A stretch of DNA of 63,140 nucleotides from an uncultured Pelagibacteraceae bacterium (GCA_902536765.1 CACAYM010000006.1:1-63140), one strand, 5' to 3'. Numbered from the stretch's first letter, positions 27,222 to 35,758 are shown. The notes: generated by a model not told the origin, from the letters alone. Numbers and translations: made by a program.

Positions 27222-27650
27222 ATGTTTTTAAAATTACTCGAAAAACTGGGTAGAAAAAAGGTCGTATTAGATAGGGGTCCATCTCACCCAAAGTATAGTG
27301 AGGCTAAACCATGGATGAATAGATATTATTTACTTTTTAGAAATCGTCCAAAATGGTTTCCATTCAATATTTTAATTCATGAAATGCTCGATAATGATCA
27401 TGGCGATGGAGTTCATAATCATTTATTCCCATATATAACAATTATTTTAAGAGATGGATATTATGAAACTTTAAAAACAGGAAAATTTTGGAGGCCACCT
27501 GGTTATGTCGGTTTCAGATCTGCTAATAATTATCATAGAGTTGATTTAAAACCTGGCACAAAACCAATAACAATTTTCATCTCTGGACCATTTGGTTTAA
27601 GAAAAGGACCAAGATCAGAATATGGGATTGATTTTAAAAAAAACAAATGA
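27222..27650 (+). CDS. Cupin-like protein of unknown function
   Basis: Uncharacterised protein of 142 residues. The stretch DHGDGVHNHLFPYITIILRDGYYET (about residues 60-84) has the spacing of a cupin metal-site strand, and NNYHRVDLKPG (about 105-115) could supply the later histidine. It looks like a single small double-stranded beta-helix domain. It directly abuts bamB and overlaps the yjbQ-like gene by four bases. No enzymatic role can be assigned. Confidence 0.55.
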   Translation: MFLKLLEKLGRKKVVLDRGPSHPKYSEAKPWMNRYYLLFRNRPKWFPFNILIHEMLDNDHGDGVHNHLFPYITIILRDGYYETLKTGKFWRPPGYVGFRSANNYHRVDLKPGTKPITIFISGPFGLRKGPRSEYGIDFKKNK

Positions 27651-28066
27651 TCCAAAAGTTTTTCAATTTAGAAATTTCTACGAATGGACAAAAACTGTAT
27701 GATTTTACAGAAAAAACTAATGATTGGATCAAAGATAATGGATTTAAAAATGGGATTTTAAATATAAGTATTCAACATACTAGCGCATCTCTAATTGTTC
27801 AAGAAAACGCAGATCCAGATGTTCAAACTGATTTAATTAATTATTTTGATAAATTAGTTCCAATGAATAATAAGTTATACGTGCATACCGTTGAAGGAAA
27901 AGATGACATGCCAGCTCACATCAAATCAGCTTTAACAAATAATCAAATATCCTTAAGTGTTAAAAGTGGAAATCTATTATTAGGAACTTGGCAAGGTATA
28001 TATCTTTTTGAGCACAGATTAGAGCCACATACAAGAAAACTTATACATCATTTTATTGGAGATTAA
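27647..28066 (+). CDS. YjbQ family protein
   Basis: Compact protein of 139 residues of the YjbQ (UPF0047) family, which has been linked to thiamin-phosphate synthase side activity. Family motifs seen: IQHTSASLIVQENADPDVQTDL and LGTWQGIYLFEHR. It overlaps the preceding gene by four bases and shares its stop region (TTAA, 28063-28066) with the convergent photolyase gene. Confidence 0.85.
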   Translation: MIQKFFNLEISTNGQKLYDFTEKTNDWIKDNGFKNGILNISIQHTSASLIVQENADPDVQTDLINYFDKLVPMNNKLYVHTVEGKDDMPAHIKSALTNNQISLSVKSGNLLLGTWQGIYLFEHRLEPHTRKLIHHFIGD

Positions 28067-29484
28067 TTTTTTTTAAGACTTTGAAAAGCATTTAAAGCTT
28101 CCTGTCTAGCAACTTCATGTTTTACCAAGGGAGCAGGGTAGTCTTTACCTATTATGGTTTTAATTGCTTCTTGATATTTTTTCTCCATTTCCCAAGGTTT
28201 GTGAATAAATTTTTTTGGAACTTTTGTTAATTCAGGAACCCACTTCTTAACATAGTCACCATCTTTATCAAATTTTTCACCCTGAAGTATGGGATTGAAA
28301 ATTCGAAAATATGGTGCTGCATCTGCTCCACATCCAGCAACCCACTGCCATTGTGCTACATTGTTTGCAGCATTAAAATCTAATAAACAATTTCTAAAAT
28401 GTTTCTCTCCTTCTTGCCAGTTAATTCTCAAATGTTTTACTAAAAAAGATCCAACAACCATTCTAATTCTGTTGTGCATCCATCCAGTTTCATAAAGCTC
28501 TCTCATTCCAGCATCGACTATTGGGTATCCAGTCATTCCTTTTTTCCATGCTTTCAAAAAATTATTATTTTTAACCCATGGAAATCGATCAAATTCTTTT
28601 CTAAGATTGCCAGTTAACATTTGTGGAAAATTATTAATTAGGCTATGAGAAAATTCTCTCCATCCAATTTCGTTAATATATTTTTTTATACTAATATTCT
28701 TTTTCTTAATTGTTAAACATTTTTCAAAAATATTTTGTACACTAATTTGACCATTACGTATAAATGGTGAAAGCTTTGAAGTACCCTTTTTTGACGGAAA
28801 ATCTCTATCATTTCCATAATCACTTATATCTTTTTTAATAAATTCGTTCAAAACAGTTTCAGCTTGGGTTTCTGATGTGATCCAGTAATTTTCAAACTTT
28901 TTGTACCAGTTTTTTCTGGGAAGTATTTTGTCTGAATTTATACCTCCATTAAAAAAATTTTTAGCTTTTTTAATTTTTTTCACATTTGAACTTTTTTCAG
29001 GAACTTTTTCTAAGTAAATTCTTTCAGCGTTTCTCCAAAACGGACTATAAACTTTAAAAGGCGTTCCATCGCTTTTATTTACTTTATAAAATTCATTAAG
29101 AACATTGCCTTTAAAAAATTTATAATTTATCTGTTCATTTTCAAAAAGTGCAATTAATTTTTTATCGATATTTAATTCATCTGGTTCATAAATTTTATTC
29201 CAGTAAACACTCAAACTTTTTTCTTTTTTGATTTTAGAAAAAAATTTGATTTCTTCTGAATTAAAAATTTCTAGATTAATATTAAATTTTTGTAAATCTT
29301 TACTAAATTCCTTAAGGGATTTACTTATCCACCACTTTTGCGCTTCTCTTTTTTGATCAAATTTTAAGTTATTGTATATATAGATTGCAGATACGGACTC
29401 ATGATTATTTGTTGCATATGACAATGCTGGATTATTTTTTATTCTAAAATCATCTCTAATCCAAAATACTGCGTGTTTACTCAT
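28063..29484 (-). CDS. phrB: Deoxyribodipyrimidine photolyase
   Basis: Light-driven repair enzyme for UV-induced pyrimidine dimers, 473 residues. The N-terminal photolyase domain starts AVFWIRDDFRIKNNPAL. The FAD-binding domain carries GWREFSHSLI, GWMHNRIRMVVGSFLVKHL, WQEGEKHFRNCLLDFNAANNVAQWQWVAGCG and DAAPYFRIFNP, all typical of class I CPD photolyases. It lies one base downstream of the diaminopropionate ammonia-lyase-like gene at the end of the minus-strand run. It fits a sunlit-ocean lifestyle. Confidence 0.93.
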   Translation of the reverse strand: MSKHAVFWIRDDFRIKNNPALSYATNNHESVSAIYIYNNLKFDQKREAQKWWISKSLKEFSKDLQKFNINLEIFNSEEIKFFSKIKKEKSLSVYWNKIYEPDELNIDKKLIALFENEQINYKFFKGNVLNEFYKVNKSDGTPFKVYSPFWRNAERIYLEKVPEKSSNVKKIKKAKNFFNGGINSDKILPRKNWYKKFENYWITSETQAETVLNEFIKKDISDYGNDRDFPSKKGTSKLSPFIRNGQISVQNIFEKCLTIKKKNISIKKYINEIGWREFSHSLINNFPQMLTGNLRKEFDRFPWVKNNNFLKAWKKGMTGYPIVDAGMRELYETGWMHNRIRMVVGSFLVKHLRINWQEGEKHFRNCLLDFNAANNVAQWQWVAGCGADAAPYFRIFNPILQGEKFDKDGDYVKKWVPELTKVPKKFIHKPWEMEKKYQEAIKTIIGKDYPAPLVKHEVARQEALNAFQSLKKN

Positions 29485-29485
29485 T

Positions 29486-30628
29486 TTATTTAAGTGTTTC
29501 GTTACCCAATGAAATCAATCTTTTGTAAAGTGTTGTATCTGTGTCTCCCTCACAACCAATTAAAAGAACATTTGATTTCTCATTTAAGTCTAACGATTGC
29601 TTAATTTTTTTGTTATTACAACTCATTATCAAACTCATTATACCCGGCGCAGAGCACTCCCCACCTATTATTTTATCACTACTAAATTCACCTCTAGCTA
29701 ACATCGCTACTGTTGTTGCTATGTTATCATCTGATAAACTGAGACAATTATTTACAGAATTTTTAATTATTTGCCATGGGACCAAAGATACCTCCCCGCA
29801 GGACATACCACCCATTATACTTTCCTTTTTTATATCCACTTTTGTGAGTTTAGAATTATCTATGCTTGCAAGTACACAATCTGCACTTTCAGGTTCGATA
29901 ATAATTATCCTTGGTATTCTTTTAAAATATCTTGCAACACCAGCAATTACTGCTGATGCCATACCCCCAACACCTGCTTGTAAAAAAATATGTGTTATAT
30001 AATGTTTGGTTTGTTCAGATATCTCTTTAATCATCACTGAATATCCTGACATTGTCAATTTTGGAACAAGCTCATAATCTTGCCACGCAACATCTTGAAT
30101 AATTTCCCAATTATTTTCAGTTGACTGTTTGATACAAGCTTTAAGAGAGTCGTCATAATTTCCATCAACTCTTATAATTTCAGCACCAAAGCTTGCTATA
30201 TCTCTTGCTCTACTTTCACTTACATTCTCACTTATAAATATTTTACTTTTCAATCCTAGTCTTTGAGCTCCCCAAGCTACTGATTTTCCATGATTACCAG
30301 CTGTTGCGGTTGAAACAATAATGTCTTTATTTCCAGCAGAAATTTTTTCTACAGCATATGCACCCCCAAGAGCTTTGAAAGATTTTAATTTGAATCTTTT
30401 AGATTCATCTTTATAAAAAATTTTATTTAAATTATAATTTTTAGATAATTTATTTAAATCAATAAGTGGAGTACGTTTATAACCTTCCCAATTTGATATT
30501 GATGCGTAAGCATCATCAATAAAACTTTTTGGTAAAACTTTTAAAATTTCTTCACGACTAAAATTATACTTTTGATTTGATACAAATTTATTATGTGACC
30601 AGCTATCAAATACGTTTCCTGATTGCAT
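29486..30628 (-). CDS. Diaminopropionate ammonia-lyase-like PLP enzyme
   Basis: Fold-type II PLP enzyme (380 residues), most like DpaL/YgeX, which splits 2,3-diaminopropionate into pyruvate and two ammonia. Lys85 in LKSFKALGGAYAV is the probable PLP lysine, TATAGNHGKSVAWGAQRLG binds the substrate/phosphate region, and the glycine-rich segment QAGVGGMASAV is present. Threonine dehydratases and related lyases are alternatives. Its ATG follows directly on the stop of the GS-type gene, so it likely belongs to the nitrogen-acquisition run. Confidence 0.75.
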   Translation of the reverse strand: MQSGNVFDSWSHNKFVSNQKYNFSREEILKVLPKSFIDDAYASISNWEGYKRTPLIDLNKLSKNYNLNKIFYKDESKRFKLKSFKALGGAYAVEKISAGNKDIIVSTATAGNHGKSVAWGAQRLGLKSKIFISENVSESRARDIASFGAEIIRVDGNYDDSLKACIKQSTENNWEIIQDVAWQDYELVPKLTMSGYSVMIKEISEQTKHYITHIFLQAGVGGMASAVIAGVARYFKRIPRIIIIEPESADCVLASIDNSKLTKVDIKKESIMGGMSCGEVSLVPWQIIKNSVNNCLSLSDDNIATTVAMLARGEFSSDKIIGGECSAPGIMSLIMSCNNKKIKQSLDLNEKSNVLLIGCEGDTDTTLYKRLISLGNETLK

Positions 30629-31954
30629 TTAACAATCTAAAGTATTTAATTTTTCCCAATCTGTTATTGGGCCTTTTTTATCAAAATTTTCATTTTGAAA
30701 AAAACTTCTTATTTCCTCTTTTTTAAGCTTAATGTAGCTGTTTATAACCGATTCACCAAAAGCATCTTTAAGTATTTTATTTTCCTCTAATTTTTCTAAA
30801 GCCTCTTCAAGATCATCTGGTAGTTTATCAAGATCTGGATAATTTTTATAATCAGTGTACATATTACATGTTAATGGCTCGCCGGGGTCAAGTTTCACGC
30901 TCATCCCATGTATTCCTGCAGCAAGTATTCCTGCTTGTAAAAGATATGGATTTGAGGATCCGTCCATAAGTCTAAGCTCAAATCTTCCCGGATCTGGAAT
31001 CCTTATCATATGAGTTCTATTATTTCCCGTATATGAGATACTAGACGGCGACCAAGAAGCGCCAGATTTTGTTGGAGGTGCATTAATACGTCTGAAACTA
31101 TTTACAGTTGGATTGAAAAAAGCAGATAGTGATGCTGCGTTTTTCATTAAACCACCTAAAAAATTGTAAGCCAATTTACTTAGTCCATACCTATCTCCGC
31201 TTTCTAAAAATTTATTATTTTTCTCATTCCATAAAGAAATATGAGCATGGCAACCATTTCCTGTCAGATTTTCAAATGGTTTTGGCATAAATGTAGCTCT
31301 TAAACCGTGCTTTTCAGATAAACTTTTTACCATAAATTTGAAAAAAACATGCCTGTCTGCTGTTGTGAGACAATCAGAGTAATCCCAATTCATTTCAAAC
31401 TGGCCATTTGCATCTTCATGATCATTTTGATAAGGACCCCAACCTAGTTCAATCATACAATCACAAATTTCTTTTATTAAATCATAACGTCTCATCAACG
31501 CAGATTGATCATAACAAGGTTTTGATTGCACATCTCTTTGATCTGCAATTGATGCTCCATCTGCTGAAACTAAAAAATATTCACATTCTACACCTGATTT
31601 CATAATTAATTTATCTCTAGATAAAATACCAATTTGCTTTTTTAGCATTACTCTTGGCGAAGCCTCAACTTGTTTTCCATCCATCCATAAGTCTGATGCA
31701 AGCCAACCAACCTCTTTATTCCATGGAAGTTGAATTAAACTGTCAGGATCAGGAATTGCAAACATATCAGAGTCAGCTGGAGTCATATCTAGCCAAGTTG
31801 CAAAACCAGCAAAACCTGCACCATCTTTTTGCATTCCAGAAATTGCACTTGCGGGTACAAGTTTTGATCTTAATACTCCAAAAAGGTCAACAAAGCTTAT
31901 TAAAAAATATTTTATTTTTTTTGCTTTCGCGATTGAGGAAAGATTTTTTGTCAT
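30629..31954 (-). CDS. glnT: Type III glutamine synthetase / gamma-glutamylmethylamide synthetase family (paralogue 1)
   Basis: ATP-dependent ligase joining an amine to the gamma-carboxyl of glutamate; 441 residues. Its N-terminus (IKYFLISFVDLFGVLRSKLVPA, FAGFATWLDMTPADSD) and size resemble GlnT/GmaS proteins of marine alphaproteobacteria. Catalytic-domain landmarks include GVECEYFL, NDHEDANGQFEMNWDY, GNGCHAHISLW and NNRTHMIRIPDPGRFELR. It could make glutamine or gamma-glutamylmethylamide from methylamine. A second, longer relative lies at 37560-39029, and sequence alone does not decide which is the GmaS. It is followed directly by the DpaL-like gene. Confidence 0.82.
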   Translation of the reverse strand: MTKNLSSIAKAKKIKYFLISFVDLFGVLRSKLVPASAISGMQKDGAGFAGFATWLDMTPADSDMFAIPDPDSLIQLPWNKEVGWLASDLWMDGKQVEASPRVMLKKQIGILSRDKLIMKSGVECEYFLVSADGASIADQRDVQSKPCYDQSALMRRYDLIKEICDCMIELGWGPYQNDHEDANGQFEMNWDYSDCLTTADRHVFFKFMVKSLSEKHGLRATFMPKPFENLTGNGCHAHISLWNEKNNKFLESGDRYGLSKLAYNFLGGLMKNAASLSAFFNPTVNSFRRINAPPTKSGASWSPSSISYTGNNRTHMIRIPDPGRFELRLMDGSSNPYLLQAGILAAGIHGMSVKLDPGEPLTCNMYTDYKNYPDLDKLPDDLEEALEKLEENKILKDAFGESVINSYIKLKKEEIRSFFQNENFDKKGPITDWEKLNTLDC

Positions 31955-31973
31955 AAATTATTGTAGCATAGTA

Positions 31974-32135
31974 TTATTTAAATAGAGATAAAAAGAAATC
32001 TTTGTAATAAATAAAATTTACTACAATAATAATTATTATTGCTAATACTACACCATATTTAGGTTTAGGCCATGCAAGCCTAGACATTTTACGAGGAGTT
32101 TTATTTAAATTTTCTTGATTATTATTCTCGTCCAT
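31974..32135 (-). CDS. Small single-pass membrane protein (53 residues), hypothetical
   Basis: Short open frame between the Amt pair and glnT. It has a polar N-terminus rich in Asn and Lys, then one strong membrane helix (YGVVLAIIIIIVVNFIYY), ending KDFFLSLFK. It starts just after the hairpin at 32148-32177 and stops 19 bases before the glnT start. There is no clear Shine-Dalgarno sequence. The clean membrane-protein composition favours a real gene, but the evidence is modest and no homologue is recognised. Confidence 0.45.
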   Translation of the reverse strand: MDENNNQENLNKTPRKMSRLAWPKPKYGVVLAIIIIIVVNFIYYKDFFLSLFK

Positions 32136-32139
32136 TTTT

Positions 32140-32180
32140 TTTTAAAAAAGGGCACACACTAATTAATGTGTGCCCTTAAT
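32140..32180 (-). terminator. Intrinsic terminator after the Amt operon
   Basis: Perfect 11-bp stem (AAGGGCACACA at 32148-32158 with TGTGTGCCCTT at 32167-32177) and an 8-base loop, about nine bases beyond the stop codon of the 73-residue protein. Read on the minus strand, the stem is followed by a run of T. This is one of the clearest terminators in the window and separates amt and its microprotein from glnT. Confidence 0.85.
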
Positions 32181-32185
32181 TTTAA

Positions 32186-32407
32186 TTACCCGTCGGTAAT
32201 ATTGCTTTTCCAATCATTTGGACCACGTCTTTGCCTTGCAAGTTTTTCAAGCTCTTCTTTTTCTTGCTTGGCAGTAATGACATGCCACCCAATCCAAATT
32301 ATGAGACCAAGAATTACTAATATTCCTTCAGATCCCACACCTGGATATATAGCACCTTTGACTTCAGAGGCGCTTAAATGATCTATCCAGTTTGTTACTG
32401 TTGCCAT
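32186..32407 (-). CDS. Small membrane protein paired with the Amt transporter
   Basis: 73-residue protein with a short N-terminal amphipathic region, one membrane helix (about residues 27-44, GILVILGLIIWIGWHVIT) and a charged tail (KQEKEELEKLARQRRG). A strong Shine-Dalgarno sequence (AGGAGG) lies about eight bases before the ATG. The gap to amt is 12 bases and both precede the same terminator, so the protein is almost certainly made with Amt. A regulatory or stabilising microprotein is plausible. I recognise no family. Confidence 0.75.
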   Translation of the reverse strand: MATVTNWIDHLSASEVKGAIYPGVGSEGILVILGLIIWIGWHVITAKQEKEELEKLARQRRGPNDWKSNITDG

Positions 32408-32419
32408 AATTTATCCTCC

Positions 32420-33820
32420 TTATCTAGTTGCTGAGGCTACCGATTTTTCATCGTCTTTTGCAGCCTCCATTATTTCGTAGTCTAATCCAGCAATTTCTGC
32501 TTCTCTAGGAATTCTTAGTCTTCCAACTCCATTAAGAACTTTTGCAATTACATAACCTGGAAACATTCCTAAAACAAAAAACATTATTATTGCTCCAAGA
32601 AACATTCCCAACGGATTAATTGATGCGTAAGTTGATCCGTCCCACATAGCTCCGACACTATAACCTGATGATGGATAACCATTTAAAACAAACCCACAGA
32701 TCACTAAACCTACAAATCCAGCATAACCATGAACTGCAACCGCACCGACTGCATCATCTATCTTGAACTTACGTTCAACCCAGTAATGCATTTTGTATGC
32801 GATAACAACACCGATCATACCTATTATCATTGATTGAATTGGGTGATACAAATCATTACCTGCAGACGCGCAGATAACTCCAGCTAAACCAGATGAATAA
32901 GTCCAGAAAGGATCTCCTCTAGAAACTACATATCCAGCTAGCAACCCTCCAGAAAGCGACATTAAAAAGTTAAAAGTAATACCACTTAGTGTAGTAGGAG
33001 TTACATATATATTTGTTGCGGTAAAGTAAGTCACACCTTCCATTCCATACTCTGGACCTAAATTGAAAATAGGTATATTACATGCAGCATAGAAACCCCA
33101 GAAACCGGTATAAATTAAAAATAATCCAATAGTTACTAACCAAGGATTTCTTGGTCCTATATTTCTAGGTTCTCCGCTTGATGTAAATTTACCTATTCTT
33201 GGACCTAAAACGACTAAAATACCCAAAGCAAATCCACCAGCTATTGCGTGAATTACTCCAGATGCGTAAGCATCATGATATCCAAGTAGTTTAAGCATCC
33301 AACCGTCAAAGTGCCATCCCCATGCAGCATCTATTGTCCAGAAAACAGATCCAATTGCAATTGCTAGTATTCCAAAAGCAAATGTTGTTATTCTTTCTAT
33401 AACTGCACCGGATACAATTGAAGCGGCTGTCCATGAGAAAAGTAAAAACGCTGCCCAGAAAACTCCACTAATATGATCACCCAAGTTTACAGCCATTAGC
33501 TGACTTGTAGCGACATAAAATTTAGCACTAAAAGCAGAGTCGTCAGTTATTAAAGCATCGCTTCCATTCATTATTGATGGTGCAAGACCTGGTCCTGTTG
33601 GAAATGCCCAATAAATCCACCAACCAAATAAAAACCACGTAACTGTTACCAAAGGTATCAGCATTGTGTTTTTCATTAAAGTATGTTGATGATGTTTGTA
33701 TCGGGAAGCTCCAACTTCATACATACAGAAACCCACGTGAATTAAAAACATGAGTACTACTGTTATCCAATAGTAAAACTCTGTAAATATGGCCGTCAAT
33801 GCACCTAGTTCGTCAGTCAT
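32420..33820 (-). CDS. amtB: Ammonium (or methylammonium) transporter, Amt family
   Basis: Inner-membrane channel-type transporter of 466 residues with about eleven helices. The twin pore histidines are present: His191 in VIHAIAGG and His364 in VHGYAGF. Other Amt landmarks include GAVIERITTFAF, WGWHFDGWM and GPRIGKF. Shine-Dalgarno GGAGG lies nine bases upstream, next to a perfect palindrome (33832-33847). No glnK/PII gene accompanies it, unlike most bacteria; it is paired with a small membrane protein instead. Position downstream of the TMAO/methylamine genes suggests uptake or recapture of ammonium or methylamine. Confidence 0.93.
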   Translation of the reverse strand: MTDELGALTAIFTEFYYWITVVLMFLIHVGFCMYEVGASRYKHHQHTLMKNTMLIPLVTVTWFLFGWWIYWAFPTGPGLAPSIMNGSDALITDDSAFSAKFYVATSQLMAVNLGDHISGVFWAAFLLFSWTAASIVSGAVIERITTFAFGILAIAIGSVFWTIDAAWGWHFDGWMLKLLGYHDAYASGVIHAIAGGFALGILVVLGPRIGKFTSSGEPRNIGPRNPWLVTIGLFLIYTGFWGFYAACNIPIFNLGPEYGMEGVTYFTATNIYVTPTTLSGITFNFLMSLSGGLLAGYVVSRGDPFWTYSSGLAGVICASAGNDLYHPIQSMIIGMIGVVIAYKMHYWVERKFKIDDAVGAVAVHGYAGFVGLVICGFVLNGYPSSGYSVGAMWDGSTYASINPLGMFLGAIIMFFVLGMFPGYVIAKVLNGVGRLRIPREAEIAGLDYEIMEAAKDDEKSVASATR

Positions 33821-33831
33821 TTCAAACCTCC

Positions 33832-33847
33832 ATTTGTTATAACAAAT
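33832..33847. promoter_or_regulatory. Perfect 16-bp palindrome ATTTGTTATAACAAAT upstream of amt
   Basis: Fully symmetric site directly next to the Shine-Dalgarno of amt (12 bases before the start codon on the minus strand). The lack of a loop argues against an RNA hairpin and for a protein-binding operator. In that place a bound protein would block transcription or initiation of amt. No PII or NtrC-type gene is visible in the window, so the regulator is unknown. Confidence 0.4.
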
Positions 33848-33957
33848 TAAGAATATATTATTTGATGGTTAAGTTAGTACAATGCTTAAAAACCTAGATC
33901 GAACACAAATAATAAAATTAAAAACAACCTGCAGTAGATGAAAATTGAGATAGATTC

Positions 33958-34365
33958 TTAAAACTTTCTATATGCTTTTTTAAGATCGACTAGAGGATGA
34001 TTTGGAGACATTTGAAATTTTACAAGTAGTTCTCTTGCTATCATATCTCTATCTTGTTGATTATTAGGAAGCTTGATTTTTTTTGGTATAGTTACCCAAC
34101 CGTTTGCATTTCTATCAAATACAGCTGGTCTATCTTCTTCATAACCCATGTGCACATCTTCAAGCCAATTTAAATCATCCCAACCCATTGCATCGATATA
34201 TTTTTTTAAAAATGGAGTTAATCTAGAATAGTCAGGTAAAAGGTTTACATCGTATCTGTAACCTATTGTTTGACCAATCATTTTTTCTCTAGCGGTCTCT
34301 TTTTTTTTACCTAACTGACCTTTTACTTCTTTAGCTTTTTTTTTATTTTTCTTTTTTTTTGCCAT
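33958..34365 (-). CDS. Uncharacterised basic protein coupled to the N-methylglutamate-synthase-like genes
   Basis: 135-residue protein. The N-terminal 30 residues are nearly all Lys (MAKKKKNKKKAKEVKG). The body contains GYRYDVNLLPDYSRLTPFLKKYIDAMGWDD and ends HPLVDLKKAYRKF; there is no membrane segment. The ATG at 34365 is preferred to an upstream TTG because it lies one base after the stop of the MgsC-like gene. Position at the end of the GS-MgsABC operon implies a partner or accessory of that enzyme complex. No known domain is recognised. Confidence 0.7.
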   Translation of the reverse strand: MAKKKKNKKKAKEVKGQLGKKKETAREKMIGQTIGYRYDVNLLPDYSRLTPFLKKYIDAMGWDDLNWLEDVHMGYEEDRPAVFDRNANGWVTIPKKIKLPNNQQDRDMIARELLVKFQMSPNHPLVDLKKAYRKF

Positions 34366-34366
34366 T

Positions 34367-35758
34367 TTAGATTTTGTGGAAATCGTCAACTCCTACAGTA
34401 TGGTTTGTACCTGATAATGGAACTTTTGCTAAAGCTGAAGCTTCCATTGTTAAAGCCGCCATATCCTCTGGCTCTAAAGAGTGAATATTAGTTTTACCAC
34501 ACGCTCTGGCTAATAATTGCGCCTCTAAAGTCATTGTGTGTAAATAGTTGTAAACTCTTAATGCTGCTTCATCAGGATTTAATCTTTTTCTAAGCTTAGG
34601 ATCCTGTGTTGCTACTCCAACTGGACAACGACCTGTATGACAATGGTAACAATGACCAGCTGGTACACCCATTTCTTTTTCAAAATTTGACTCTGGAATT
34701 TCTTTATTACAATTTAATGCAATCATAGCACCAGTTCCTATTGCAATTGCGTCAGCTCCAAGGGCTAAAGCTTTAGCCATATCTGCTCCATCTCTAACAC
34801 CTCCAGCATATATCAAAGTAACTTTTCCAGTTTTTCCAACGTCATCAATAGCTCTTCTTGCTTCTCTAATTGCTGCAATACCTGGAATACCAGTATTTGC
34901 TGCAGCGATGTGCGGACCAGCGCCTGTTGAACCTTCCATTCCGTCTAAATATATAGAGTCAGGGTCACACTTAGCGGCCATACGAACGTCGTCATAAACT
35001 TTTGCAGCTCCAAGTTTTAATTGTATTGGAACTTTATTTTTTGTCAGTTCTCTTAATTCTTGAACTTTTAAAGCTAAATCATCCGGACCTAACCAGTCAG
35101 GATGTCTTGCAGGAGATCTTTGATCTATTCCTGCCGGCAATGATCTCATCTCAGCTACTTGATCAGTAACTTTTTGACCCATTAAATGACCACCCATACC
35201 AACTTTTTGTCCTTGACCAATAAAAACTTCAATTCCATCTGCAAGTTGAGCATGATGTGGATTAAATCCATATCTTGATTGAATACATTGATAGTACCAT
35301 TTTTCAGAATACCTTCTTTCATCTGGTATCATTCCACCTTCACCAGAACACGTTGCGCTTCCAGCCATTGTTGCACCTCTTGCTAATGCAGTTTTAGCTT
35401 CGTAAGAAAGTGCACCAAAACTCATACCAGTAATATATACAGGTATATCTAATTCAATTGGGTTCTCACATCTAGGTCCAATAACTGTTTTAGTCTCACA
35501 TTTTTCTCTATAACCTTCGATTACAAATCTTGTTAAAGTTCCTGGTAAAAATACCAAATCATCAAAAGTTGGAATTTTTTTCATTAATGCCATTCCACGC
35601 ATTCTGTATCTTCCCAACTGTGCTTTTATATGAATATCGTCGATAACTTCAGGTGTAAAAATTGAATTATAACCTAATAAACTTTTATTTCTTTTTGCAA
35701 ACTCGCTTTTGCCATTACCATTTGAATGACCGTTTTTACCATTTTTTTTCTTTGTCAT
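34367..35758 (-). CDS. mgsC: N-methylglutamate synthase-like subunit C (FMN/iron-sulfur glutamate synthase domain)
   Basis: 463-residue protein with the FMN-binding, (beta/alpha)8 glutamate-synthase domain: YITGMSFGALSYEAKTALARGA, SGEGGMIPDERRY, QLKLGAAKVYDDVR, DGMEGSTGAGP and IYAGGVRDGADMAKALALGADAI. The iron-sulfur cysteines are Cys370, Cys373 and Cys378 (HCYHCHTGRCPVG). It corresponds to MgsC/GlxD: one domain of GltB made as a separate subunit. Its start overlaps the mgsB stop (TAATG). In methylamine users, MgsABC moves the methylamino group to form N-methylglutamate. An ordinary glutamate-synthase-like or other amidotransferase role remains possible. Confidence 0.82.
   Translation of the reverse strand: MTKKKNGKNGHSNGNGKSEFAKRNKSLLGYNSIFTPEVIDDIHIKAQLGRYRMRGMALMKKIPTFDDLVFLPGTLTRFVIEGYREKCETKTVIGPRCENPIELDIPVYITGMSFGALSYEAKTALARGATMAGSATCSGEGGMIPDERRYSEKWYYQCIQSRYGFNPHHAQLADGIEVFIGQGQKVGMGGHLMGQKVTDQVAEMRSLPAGIDQRSPARHPDWLGPDDLALKVQELRELTKNKVPIQLKLGAAKVYDDVRMAAKCDPDSIYLDGMEGSTGAGPHIAAANTGIPGIAAIREARRAIDDVGKTGKVTLIYAGGVRDGADMAKALALGADAIAIGTGAMIALNCNKEIPESNFEKEMGVPAGHCYHCHTGRCPVGVATQDPKLRKRLNPDEAALRVYNYLHTMTLEAQLLARACGKTNIHSLEPEDMAALTMEASALAKVPLSGTNHTVGVDDFHKI

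Noticed and set aside
34366..34389. TTG start extending the basic protein into the mgsC coding sequence
   Set aside because: ATG at 34365 one base after the mgsC stop gives a more natural start (MAKKKK).
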